Positions 27,196 to 35,374 of a stretch of DNA of 60,247 bases are shown here, one piece after another. The translations under genes and the position numbers were made by a program. The stretch lies in the NCBI GenBank assembly GCA_002409325.1, contig DHUU01000010.1:1-60247 (forward strand). The letters are read 5' to 3'. The notes under the pieces were generated by a model. That model saw only the letters and a list, made by a program, of their open reading frames with translations, was not told where the DNA came from and did no database searches. Numbering within the stretch: the stretch's first letter is position 1; the number at the start of each line of letters is the position of its first letter. This DNA is from Bacteroidales bacterium UBA5226. Lineage in GTDB: Bacteria; Bacteroidota; Bacteroidia; Bacteroidales; UBA932.

Positions 27196-27837
27196 ATGGG
27201 ATTGTACTATCAAGAACAATTTAAGAACGGGGCGCAAATTGTTGTCTGGGAAATCACCGAAACCGAGGAACAATTACAGGAAATTTGCACTCTTCCCAAT
27301 GAAGAACAGGAAGAGCTCTCCTACATAACAAACCCCCAGCGACGGCTGGAGCGCCTTGCCGTCCGGGCTATTCTCCACCACCTGTTCCAGGAAAAGGTAT
27401 ACCTGGGCTATCATGAAAACGGAAGGCCGTTTCTGCAAAACTCCATTGTGGAACTGAGCATAGCCCATACACGCCGTTTTGCGTGCGTGCTGACACACCC
27501 GGAAAACAGCGTGGGAATAGACCTTGAATCGCTTGGCCGAAATTTTTCAGCGGTTGAAAAAAAAGCCGTCAGGGAATCGGAAAAGGATTTCCTTTCGGAA
27601 AAACCCGAGGTCCGTCAACTGCAGCTGGCCTTAATATGGTGCGTCAAAGAAGCCTTGTTCAAATACATGTCGCAGCCAGATGTGGATTACGTTGAGCAAA
27701 TGGAAGTTGACAGATTCACGCCCAGAGAATCGGGCGAAATAGACGCCGTTTTTTATCACAGGGATGGTCTGAAAGATCCTTTTACTTTGGAATACAAAGT
27801 ATTGGATGACCACGTCATGGTGTGGCTGGTTGGTTGA
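27196..27837 (+). CDS. 4'-phosphopantetheinyl transferase superfamily protein (Sfp-type)
   Basis: 213 residues, the two-lobed Sfp/AcpT class. It transfers phosphopantetheine from CoA to a Ser of a carrier protein. SIAHTRRFACVL (about 83-94) is the first lobe motif; VGIDLESLGR near 104 holds the Mg-binding Asp and Glu; WCVKEALFKY near 150 is the WxxKEAxxK motif. A TATATTTA sequence ends 8 nt before the ATG and may be a diverged -7 box, which would make the message nearly leaderless. Its end overlaps the convergent DUF2156 gene by 23 nt. Carrier unknown. Confidence 0.9.
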   Translation: MGLYYQEQFKNGAQIVVWEITETEEQLQEICTLPNEEQEELSYITNPQRRLERLAVRAILHHLFQEKVYLGYHENGRPFLQNSIVELSIAHTRRFACVLTHPENSVGIDLESLGRNFSAVEKKAVRESEKDFLSEKPEVRQLQLALIWCVKEALFKYMSQPDVDYVEQMEVDRFTPRESGEIDAVFYHRDGLKDPFTLEYKVLDDHVMVWLVG

Positions 27838-28750
27838 ACTGCACCATATACTTTTCTGCAAAAAAAGCCGGACGGTAACTCAGCTTGGCATTGCGTAGCC
27901 CCATATCGCCCGAATCATCTTCCCGGTTGATATATTCCACAAGCGGATACTTTTCCATCGCGTAACGGACAAAGAACACGTTTACCGCCTGGTAGGCGCC
28001 CCTGAATTCTGGGAATGCTTTTTCCACGTGCACCAGCCATGTGTTTTTGGTCAACAATTCCCCCAGGGTATAGGCTATGATTTTTCCCTCTGTCAGGACC
28101 ATTAAACCTTCCAGTCCCAATTCCTCAAAACCGTTGAAAGCCCTGTGGACAGCACAGGCCTCCTGCCCCAGGCCCACATCCTGGTTGCAGCCCATGATCC
28201 GGCACCATGTATCATTCATTTCAAGGCAGGCGGGGATGTCTTCCGGCGTTATCTGCTGGGACTCATAGCCTGGGTATGCACTAAGAAAAGCATTCAGATG
28301 ATTCCTTTTAGTCTGGTACTTCTTTCCCGGCAAATGGGCCAGATCTAAGGCATTGTAAAGGTAGTCGTAGGAATCCCGAAGGGGCTGAATATCAATGGGG
28401 TAAGGAGCTGCGGCCGCCAATTGCCCGGCTTCTTCTGCAGAAAGCGCACCAACGGTAAAAGGGACATTGCCGGAAACTGCAAACAGAGCTTTCAGGGCAG
28501 TATCCCCTGTAACAGGGCCTTTCAGGCTCATGGGGTATAAAAAATGATAAGGTTCCGCAGAGTAACTGCTGCTTCTTATCAACAGCAACCGGTCCTGGCA
28601 GCAGGAAATGATTCGGAAGTCCGTATGGTATATTCCGGACCACATATACAAGGTGGCAAAGCTGTATTCAGTGGCAGCTTTGCCGGAATTAAGCAGATAC
28701 GGCTTAATGATTGCCTGATCGTTAAGGGTAAGGGGTATGAAAGAGTCCAT
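27815..28750 (-). CDS. DUF2156 protein (phosphatidylglycerol lysyltransferase C-terminal-like)
   Basis: 311 residues with a double GNAT-like fold, as in the soluble domain of MprF-like aminoacyl-phospholipid synthases. Conserved features are YLYNALDLAHLPGKKYQTKR (about 130-149), the TWCRIMGCNQD helix, and YINREDDSGDMGLRNAKLSY near 273-292, the C-terminal family signature. No membrane flippase domain is attached. Acceptor and donor are unknown; transfer of an aminoacyl group to a lipid or peptide is inference from the fold. Third gene in the operon with the S41 and S37 peptidases, 7 nt downstream of S37. Confidence 0.82.
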   Translation of the reverse strand: MDSFIPLTLNDQAIIKPYLLNSGKAATEYSFATLYMWSGIYHTDFRIISCCQDRLLLIRSSSYSAEPYHFLYPMSLKGPVTGDTALKALFAVSGNVPFTVGALSAEEAGQLAAAAPYPIDIQPLRDSYDYLYNALDLAHLPGKKYQTKRNHLNAFLSAYPGYESQQITPEDIPACLEMNDTWCRIMGCNQDVGLGQEACAVHRAFNGFEELGLEGLMVLTEGKIIAYTLGELLTKNTWLVHVEKAFPEFRGAYQAVNVFFVRYAMEKYPLVEYINREDDSGDMGLRNAKLSYRPAFFAEKYMVQFNQPATP

Positions 28751-28757
28751 AAATAAG

Positions 28758-30212
28758 TTATTCGTTGAGCCAGGATTCCAGTTGCTTCTGCAATGCTTCT
28801 CTCATAGTTTCAGGCAGAGTGGCTATACGGGCACGGTGACTCCCGCCGGGTTGCACATAATACAACACATTCGCTTTGCCGGGGTCTGGAACGGCAGCAG
28901 CCGTCCAAGGGTCCCATTCACCGTATATGAATACCATGCGGGCATCGGTTTTTTTTACAAAATCACGCTGCAGCCGGTACATTGATTTATTAAAACGAGG
29001 TTTGTAAAAATCCGGTAAGAAAAGGTCTTTCAGGTACCGGTTTGCGGTTTTCAGTTCCATGGCGGGATATTTCTTTGTAACCCATTTTCCGGCAGGAGCT
29101 TTTTGGACTGAATCCTTTGCCTGAACTGCCTCCTGGCCAGGCTCCTTTTGTTTGCCTGACAGACTTTTCTTTTCTTTTTCAGGAACAAAGCGTGTGCGGG
29201 GTGTTTTAAACCGGAATGGCGTTGTGTCATAACCGTAATAGCCCAGCTCGCGTGCTGCCTGTATGAAAAAAGGCATTGTAGGAGAATCCCTGACAAAATA
29301 ATCGGGAGAAGCGATTTTTAACAGGTGGGCAAAAAGAACCGTGTTCTGGGATTGCAGGTCCGGGATCGTCTCCGGATCTGTCCCCCATTGCCAGAAGGCA
29401 AAGGAATATTCCAGGACGCAGTAGTCAAATATATCGCTCACAGGCCGGGTAAAATGAAGTCCGGTCGTATCACAGAATTTTTCAAAAAGTGGCATAAGAC
29501 TATCCCTGCGGGACAAAACTTCTTTCTGAAATTCCAGTACCTTCCTGCGGGCTTCAGGCGTTCCTGCCTTATTGGCAATGAACGGCTCATGTCTGCCGTC
29601 CTCCACACCCTGACAAAGTGGGGCAACATAGCAAACGGTTATATCCACATCATCGGGAAACAGGGTCCGGTACATCAGGGCGGTCTGTCCGCCTTTGCTG
29701 ATCCCAGTGGCAATCCATTTGCCGGGGTAGAGGGCTGCCAGGTTTTGCCGGATCTTGTGCAAGTCCGTCATGGCTGATTGTACATTCAGGTAATCCCACC
29801 TGCGGGGAGAGGGAACTGATTCGCCAAAATAACGGTGTTCCACAACAATCAGATTGGCATTCAGAAGGCGGGACAATTCTTCCCTATATCCAGGCCTGGC
29901 GGCATATCCGGCGTCATACCCTTCTGTCACAAATATTGTGGGACGATCATATCCGGCGTGCATAATAAAAACCCGTTGTTCAAAAAAGCCGTATACAATG
30001 TCATCGTGGTTGATCATCTGGCGTAAGCGAATGCGGAATTTCTCCTCAAATTCCGTGCTTTCGAGTCTGAAAACCTCGGTCACCCCATCAATGGCTGAAA
30101 GCTGCATTTCCAGATTGGAGCGCTGGGTGCGCGAAGTTTGGGAAAAAGCAGGCGGGAGGTTGGTAAAGAAGGCCAGCAGGGCAAGAATGATGATGGATTT
30201 AAAAAGTTTCAT
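28758..30212 (-). CDS. Exported S37-family (PS-10-like) serine peptidase
   Basis: 484 residues. Signal peptide residues 1-24 (LALLAFFTNLPPAFSQ). Alpha/beta-hydrolase fold with VVEHRYFGESVPSPRRWDYL (about 122-141) and the nucleophile elbow GISKGGQTALM near 168 (Ser catalytic). The acid is probably in FIYGEWDPW and the His in QPGGSHRARI near the C-terminus. The family cleaves tripeptides from free N-termini, so periplasmic peptide processing is likely. A Lys/Gln-rich linker (about 345-375) precedes the final lobe. Middle gene of a three-gene operon, starting 11 nt after the S41 lipoprotein gene. Confidence 0.85.
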   Translation of the reverse strand: MKLFKSIIILALLAFFTNLPPAFSQTSRTQRSNLEMQLSAIDGVTEVFRLESTEFEEKFRIRLRQMINHDDIVYGFFEQRVFIMHAGYDRPTIFVTEGYDAGYAARPGYREELSRLLNANLIVVEHRYFGESVPSPRRWDYLNVQSAMTDLHKIRQNLAALYPGKWIATGISKGGQTALMYRTLFPDDVDITVCYVAPLCQGVEDGRHEPFIANKAGTPEARRKVLEFQKEVLSRRDSLMPLFEKFCDTTGLHFTRPVSDIFDYCVLEYSFAFWQWGTDPETIPDLQSQNTVLFAHLLKIASPDYFVRDSPTMPFFIQAARELGYYGYDTTPFRFKTPRTRFVPEKEKKSLSGKQKEPGQEAVQAKDSVQKAPAGKWVTKKYPAMELKTANRYLKDLFLPDFYKPRFNKSMYRLQRDFVKKTDARMVFIYGEWDPWTAAAVPDPGKANVLYYVQPGGSHRARIATLPETMREALQKQLESWLNE

Positions 30213-30223
30213 GAAGGATGTGG

Positions 30224-31600
30224 TTATTTGTCAATCAAATGGTGGGACAATCCGGTGCGTCTGGAGAGGAAAGAGGGTTCGTAAATAACCTCAGGGAGTT
30301 GAATTCTGGAATGGACTTCAGGGGAGGCAACCGGGTTCATTCCGGCCAGAGACAAGGCACGAGCCAGGAGGGTTTCACGCGGGTCTCCCAGGGGATAGAC
30401 GTCCCCCAGCAGTACGTCTTCTACCAGGTAATCAGGGGTGAATCCGTCTTTGAAATCGGTAATGCCGAGCGAATTGGCATATTTATAGACTATAGATTGT
30501 GTTCCCCAGTTCTTTATCTGTGTGTCTTCCTCCGGGTGGAAAACCATGGCAGCGGTGTACTTCCCTCTTGTAACATCTCCCACCATAATCACATCCATAT
30601 AGGGATCCAGTCCGCATATGATAAGTTCAGATGCACTGGCCGTATTGTGTCCTGTCAGGATAAAAAGGCGTGTGAGGTTCAGGTTGAGCGGGGTTTCGGA
30701 AAGTTTAGGGAAGTATTCGTAAAGCATGTCGTTGCGGTTATTGTCTTTCCAGTATTTCTGGTACAGGTCGTTCCAGGATTTGGTAATAAGTATGGTATTC
30801 CCGTCAAGACACCGGACAGGGCATAGCACACCAGACAGCGCGCTTGCCACACTCAGGTATCCTCCAAGGTTGTACCTCAGATCCAGAACAATATCTGTAA
30901 TCCCCTGATTTTTAAAATTCTGGAAAACAGGAAAAAACAGCTCTTGTGAACCCCCAAAGAAATCGGTATAGCAGATATAACCCACTTTTCTGACCTGATC
31001 GGACAAGATGGTATGGGCAATGACAGGATTCAGGTTCTGCTTTCGTGCCGTTAAGGAAACAGTCCCGCTCTTGTATATGGTCCCGTCCCTGAGCTCACCC
31101 AGGGTAAGGTTAAGCGCAGGGGCATAGAAGAGGGTGGTGTAATTGTCTTTTGTTATGGGTTTCCCGCCGGCTTCTATAAAAATGGTGCCGCGTTGCACCC
31201 CGGCTTCAGCCGCAGGGGTTTGGGGATAAACATACTGGACAATAGCAAAATAATTCCCGGTATTGGAGAACGTGCCAAAGGCAAGGGAATATCCAAAGGT
31301 GGTTTCCACGCCTTCGCCCCCCTCGAGCAGGGTTTGTACATCATCTGTAATGAACGACCAGCGGTCCTCGGCACGGTAACACAACTTTTCAAAAAAATCA
31401 AATTCATCGAATTCGTAACGTACGTCCAGAGTGTCGGGGATATGTTTTTCCCACAGGTATACTTCTTCCATCAATTCCAGCATATACTTGTTTACCTGCT
31501 GGGTTATCATCGGGGCTTCCTCCCGTTCTTCTTCCTTACACTTGTCGCAGGAAGTGAAAAGCGTCAGAAGCGTTGTGAGCAAAAGCAGTCTCTTGATCAT
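30224..31600 (-). CDS. S41-family peptidase lipoprotein with PDZ domain
   Basis: 458 residues from ATG 31600. A lipoprotein signal peptide ends in lipobox FTSC (Cys at about 18). A short PDZ-like region (about 85-165; TPAAEAGVQRGTIFIEAGGKPI) precedes the S41 tail-specific protease domain: ITDIVLDLRYNLGGYLSVAS, then the catalytic Ser in TGHNTASASELIICGL and the Lys in VTRGKYTAAM. Probably anchored in the envelope. First gene of the operon with S37 peptidase and DUF2156. The upstream in-frame codon at 31618 was rejected because the lipoprotein signal starts at MIKRLLLL. Confidence 0.9.
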   Translation of the reverse strand: MIKRLLLLTTLLTLFTSCDKCKEEEREEAPMITQQVNKYMLELMEEVYLWEKHIPDTLDVRYEFDEFDFFEKLCYRAEDRWSFITDDVQTLLEGGEGVETTFGYSLAFGTFSNTGNYFAIVQYVYPQTPAAEAGVQRGTIFIEAGGKPITKDNYTTLFYAPALNLTLGELRDGTIYKSGTVSLTARKQNLNPVIAHTILSDQVRKVGYICYTDFFGGSQELFFPVFQNFKNQGITDIVLDLRYNLGGYLSVASALSGVLCPVRCLDGNTILITKSWNDLYQKYWKDNNRNDMLYEYFPKLSETPLNLNLTRLFILTGHNTASASELIICGLDPYMDVIMVGDVTRGKYTAAMVFHPEEDTQIKNWGTQSIVYKYANSLGITDFKDGFTPDYLVEDVLLGDVYPLGDPRETLLARALSLAGMNPVASPEVHSRIQLPEVIYEPSFLSRRTGLSHHLIDK

Positions 31601-31640
31601 AAAAGTAAAATAACCCACTAAAGTACAAATTTTTATTCTT

Positions 31641-31648
31641 TACCTTTG
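31641..31648 (+). promoter_or_regulatory. -7 box for tyrS-rbfA-lolE-like
   Basis: TACCTTTG, 23 nt before the tyrS ATG at 31672. No clear box was seen for the divergent S41 gene. Confidence 0.65.
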
Positions 31649-31671
31649 CACAAAACATACCAAGACAGCGG

Positions 31672-32967
31672 ATGAAGAAGAATAATTTTATTGAAGAGTT
31701 AACCTGGAGGGGTATGATCTACGACATCATGCCAGGTACCGAAGATTTGCTTAACAAAGAAATGACAACGGCTTACGTGGGCATAGATCCGACAGCTGAC
31801 TCACTGCATATAGGACACCTTGTGGGCGTAATGATGCTCAAGCATTTCCAGGTTGCCGGACACAGACCCATTGCCCTGATAGGAGGAGCAACCGGGATGA
31901 TAGGAGATCCGTCCATGAAATCTTCTGAGCGAAACCTGCTGGACGAAAACACGTTGCATTACAATCAGGAATGCATTAGAAAACAATTGGTGCGCTTTCT
32001 GGATTTTGACCAGACTAAGCCCAACGGAGCCCTTTTGCTCAACAATTATGAATGGACCAAAGACTATACGTTCCTGAATTTTATACGGGACATTGGGAAG
32101 CATATTACAGTCAATTACATGATGAGTAAGGATTCTGTCCGCAAAAGGCTTTCGGGAGAAGATGCGGAAGGGATGTCCTTCACTGAATTCAGCTACCAGC
32201 TTCTGCAAGGTTACGATTACCTGCATTTGTACAGGCATTACGGGTGTAAATTACAGATGGGCGGATCAGACCAGTGGGGCAATATCACCACCGGCTCTGA
32301 ACTGATCAGGAGAAAGGAAGGAGGAGAATGCTATGCCCTGACATGCCCATTGATAACCAAAGCGGACGGGGGAAAGTTTGGGAAAACGGAATCCGGCAAT
32401 GTGTGGCTTGATCGGGAAAAGACCACTCCCTATGCGTTTTACCAGTTCTGGATGAACGTGGGAGATGAGGAAGCGGAGAAATATATTAAAATTTTCACCC
32501 TGCTCCCCAGAAAAACCATAGAACAACATATAGAAGCCCATAGGAAAGAACCACATAAGAGGTTGTTGCAAAGCTCCCTGGCTGAATATGTAACAAAAAT
32601 GGTTCATGGAGAAGAAGAATATAACAAATCTGTTATAGCCTCCAGAGTTTTGTTTGGAGATGGTACAAAGGAACAATTGATGGTCATAGACGAGGTAACT
32701 TTTTTGTCGGTTTTTGACGGAGTACCTCAATTTGAATTGTCAAAAAGTGAACTTCCGCTGAGTGTAACCGACTTACTGGCAGTCCGGACTTCTGTTCTGC
32801 CCTCTAAGGGCGAATGCAGGAAACTGATCCAGGGTGGCGGGCTGAGCCTGAACAAGGAAAAGGTTGATTCTGCAGAAATGGTTGTCAACCTGGACATGCT
32901 TATCCAGGGAAAATACCTGCTGGTACAGAAAGGGAAAAAGAATTACTTTATAATTAAAGTATTATGA
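31672..32967 (+). CDS. tyrS: Tyrosyl-tRNA synthetase
   Basis: 431 residues, class I aminoacyl-tRNA synthetase that charges tRNA-Tyr. HIGH motif is seen as SLHIGHLVG (about 43-51); the tyrosine pocket has GYDYLHLYRHYGCKLQMGGSDQWGN (about 180-204); the KMSKS loop reads KFGKT near 236. A C-terminal S4 RNA-binding domain ends with GKYLLVQKGKKNYFII. First of three plus-strand genes; rbfA begins inside its stop codon. Confidence 0.97.
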   Translation: MKKNNFIEELTWRGMIYDIMPGTEDLLNKEMTTAYVGIDPTADSLHIGHLVGVMMLKHFQVAGHRPIALIGGATGMIGDPSMKSSERNLLDENTLHYNQECIRKQLVRFLDFDQTKPNGALLLNNYEWTKDYTFLNFIRDIGKHITVNYMMSKDSVRKRLSGEDAEGMSFTEFSYQLLQGYDYLHLYRHYGCKLQMGGSDQWGNITTGSELIRRKEGGECYALTCPLITKADGGKFGKTESGNVWLDREKTTPYAFYQFWMNVGDEEAEKYIKIFTLLPRKTIEQHIEAHRKEPHKRLLQSSLAEYVTKMVHGEEEYNKSVIASRVLFGDGTKEQLMVIDEVTFLSVFDGVPQFELSKSELPLSVTDLLAVRTSVLPSKGECRKLIQGGGLSLNKEKVDSAEMVVNLDMLIQGKYLLVQKGKKNYFIIKVL

Positions 32968-33326
32968 TTATGAAAACACAGGCAACAGAGCAGAATACCA
33001 GACAATTAAAGGTTTCGCGCCAGATACAGAAGGATCTTTCGGAAATCTTCCGGGCAAAGAGCCCAGGCGCATACAACGGGACTATGATTTCTGTAGTTCA
33101 CGTACGTATCAGTTCAGATCTGTCCGTAGCACATGTCTGGATCAGTGTTTTTCCTTCCGATAAGGCTAAAGATGTTTTAAAGCAGGTACAGGAGCAGAAC
33201 CGGACAATCCGCGGAGAACTGGGACGGCGTATTGCCAGGCAACTGCGCATTGTTCCGGAACTGGTGTTTTTTCTGGACGATTCTCTGGATTACGCCCAGC
33301 ACATTGATGAATTACTGAAAAAATAA
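32964..33326 (+). CDS. rbfA: Ribosome-binding factor A
   Basis: 120 residues, a small KH-like factor that matures the 16S rRNA 5' end in the 30S subunit. Recognised by RQLKVSRQIQKDLSEIFRA and SVVHVRISSDLSVAHVWISV, then a basic GRRIARQLRIVPELVFFLDDSLDYA, the typical C-terminal signature. ATG at 32964 overlaps the tyrS stop (ATGA); ATG 32970 is an alternative. The LolE-like gene follows after 12 nt. Confidence 0.95.
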   Translation: MIMKTQATEQNTRQLKVSRQIQKDLSEIFRAKSPGAYNGTMISVVHVRISSDLSVAHVWISVFPSDKAKDVLKQVQEQNRTIRGELGRRIARQLRIVPELVFFLDDSLDYAQHIDELLKK

Positions 33327-33338
33327 AAAGCCGTCATT

Positions 33339-34583
33339 TTGAAACTTGCCTTTTTTATTGCGTGGAGGTATTTGCTGGCTAAGAAATCCAGACAGATCAT
33401 CAATGTGATATCGGCCATCAGTGCCACAGGGATCACCCTGGGCACCATGGCGCTGGTTGTGGTCATGTCTGTATACAACGGTTTTGATAACCTGGTAAAG
33501 GGCATGTACAACACGTTTGATCCCGACCTGGTGATAAAAAGTGCGGAAGGGAAGACTATGCCGGAACTGCAGGAACTTTCAAATCTTAAGGCAGACGGGC
33601 GTGTTGCCGCGTTCTGCCCGGTAATTGAAGTAACGGTGTTTTTACAATACAGGAACCAGCAGGCCGTGGCCACAATGAAAGGGGTGGACAGTGTTTTTAT
33701 TGCCACTTCTCCTTTACAGAAACATCTTATAAACGGCACATTCAATGTCTATTTCGGACAGGTAGAAGAAGCCATCGTGGGAAGGGCCCTGGCAAACAGC
33801 CTGGGTATGAATGTCGCTTTTGTAGATCCCTTATGGATTTACTATCCAAAGAAAGATGCCGTTTTTTCTCCACTTAATCCTATGGCCTCCCTGACACGGG
33901 AAAAACTCTTTCCGGCAGGTATTTTTTCTGTGGAACAGCGCTACGATGCCGGCCACATCCTGGTCCCGCTTGAAACAGCCAGAAGGCTTTTAAACTATCA
34001 GGAACGAATATCCCATGTAGAGATCAGGGTGCACGGGAAAAAGAACGTCAGATCACTTAAAAAGGACCTTCAGGCAAGACTGGGACCTTCCTATACAGTG
34101 CTAACCCGTTACCAGCAGAACGAAACCCTGTTCAGGATGATGACCACAGAGAAAGTGATCATATTTTTCCTGCTGGGTTTTATCCTTGTGATCATTTCCA
34201 GCAACGTGCTCAGTTCCCTGAGCATGCTCATCCTGGAAAAAAAGGAGGATATTGCGGTGCTTGCCAGCATGGGAGCCCGGCCCGGACTCATCAGCAGGGT
34301 ATTCATCATGGAAGGATGGCTCATTTCCATTTTAGGCTGGGCGTCAGGAATGATCGTAGGCCTGTTTCTCTGCTTTATACAGGCCCGGTTCGGCCTGATA
34401 TCACTTCCCGGAAGTTTTATGGTGACAGATTACCCGGTAGATGTTCAGTGGAATGATATGCTCCTGGTTTCATTAACCGTGCTGGGAATCGGGTTCCTGG
34501 CGGCCTATGCCCCTGTTCGCGCTGTTTTTAACAAGGCGATTTCACTGGCATACCCTGGAAGCTCATTGGGTGTTTCCAGGTAG
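33339..34583 (+). CDS. lolE: LolC/LolE-family ABC permease (FtsX type)
   Basis: 414 residues. Layout: an N-terminal helix after FFIAWRYLLAKKSRQ (about 4-18), a periplasmic MacB-like domain (about 55-260), and three C-terminal helices (about 275-400). This is the architecture of lipoprotein-release permeases. The start is a TTG at 33339; the conserved N-terminal sequence begins right after it and no upstream ATG exists in the gap. No LolD ATPase lies nearby, so the partner is encoded elsewhere. Its 3' end overlaps the convergent nfo gene by 79 nt. Specific substrate is inferred from family only. Confidence 0.85.
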   Translation: MKLAFFIAWRYLLAKKSRQIINVISAISATGITLGTMALVVVMSVYNGFDNLVKGMYNTFDPDLVIKSAEGKTMPELQELSNLKADGRVAAFCPVIEVTVFLQYRNQQAVATMKGVDSVFIATSPLQKHLINGTFNVYFGQVEEAIVGRALANSLGMNVAFVDPLWIYYPKKDAVFSPLNPMASLTREKLFPAGIFSVEQRYDAGHILVPLETARRLLNYQERISHVEIRVHGKKNVRSLKKDLQARLGPSYTVLTRYQQNETLFRMMTTEKVIIFFLLGFILVIISSNVLSSLSMLILEKKEDIAVLASMGARPGLISRVFIMEGWLISILGWASGMIVGLFLCFIQARFGLISLPGSFMVTDYPVDVQWNDMLLVSLTVLGIGFLAAYAPVRAVFNKAISLAYPGSSLGVSR

Positions 34584-35365
34584 AAAGGCAGGTTTCTCAG
34601 AGTCGGATGGTTGATCACTTTGCGGAATGTTTCAATACCCAGGTACCCGTTGCCTATGGTTTCGTGCCGGTCCTTATGGCTCTGAAAAGGATTTTTTGTG
34701 TCGTTGATATGAATTGCCTTCAGACGCTCCAGGCCAATCACTTTGTCAAATGCTCCCAGCACCTGGTCTGTATTGTCTTTAATGTCATATCCTGCATCAA
34801 ATATATGGCACGTATCCAGGCATACGCCCACACGGTCCCGGATGTGAATACGGTCAATTATGGCCCTGAGTTCTTCAAAGGACCTGCCGATCTCTGTCCC
34901 TTTTCCGGCCATGGTTTCGAGCAAGACCCATGTGGTCTGTTCTTTGGTAATGGCCGAGTTCAGAGCCCCGGCTATCAGTGCTATGCCTTTTTCAACACCC
35001 TGCTGGACGTGGCTTCCCGGGTGCAGGTTATACAGATTGCCGGGGGTGAATTCCATCCGGTACAGATCGTCTATGAGTATATTGACCGCAAAATCCCGGA
35101 TACGCTCTTCAGCCGCGCACAGATTCATGGTATACGAGGCATGTGCCAGGATGGGACCTATGTCGTTTAGTCTTGAATAATCCAGGAAGGCAGTCACATC
35201 TTTTGGATCTATAGGTTTTGCCGTCCCGCCCCGGGGGTTGCGTGTGAAAAACTGAAAGGTGTTGGCGCCTATCTGAACGGCTGATTTAGCCATGGAAAGG
35301 TAGCCCTCCGATGCGGAAAGGTGGCATCCGATGCGAAAATCGCTGGTTTTTCTGGTTGTAGTCAT
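34505..35365 (-). CDS. nfo: Endonuclease IV (AP endonuclease)
   Basis: 286 residues, a TIM-barrel trinuclear-zinc enzyme that cuts DNA 5' of abasic sites. The start RIGCHLSASEGYLSMAKSA is the family N-terminus. NLHPGSHVQQGVEKGI (about 115-130), LLETMAGKGTEIG, VCLDTCHIFDAGYDI and HINDTKNPFQSHKDRHETIGNG (signature, split around 215-236) all carry metal ligands. It ends FYLETPNELPGYASEIALLK. Lies 9 nt after the GH95 gene. The final 79 nt are shared with lolE-like on the opposite strand. Confidence 0.96.
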   Translation of the reverse strand: MTTTRKTSDFRIGCHLSASEGYLSMAKSAVQIGANTFQFFTRNPRGGTAKPIDPKDVTAFLDYSRLNDIGPILAHASYTMNLCAAEERIRDFAVNILIDDLYRMEFTPGNLYNLHPGSHVQQGVEKGIALIAGALNSAITKEQTTWVLLETMAGKGTEIGRSFEELRAIIDRIHIRDRVGVCLDTCHIFDAGYDIKDNTDQVLGAFDKVIGLERLKAIHINDTKNPFQSHKDRHETIGNGYLGIETFRKVINHPTLRNLPFYLETPNELPGYASEIALLKTARTGA

Positions 35366-35374
35366 GGGTTTACT

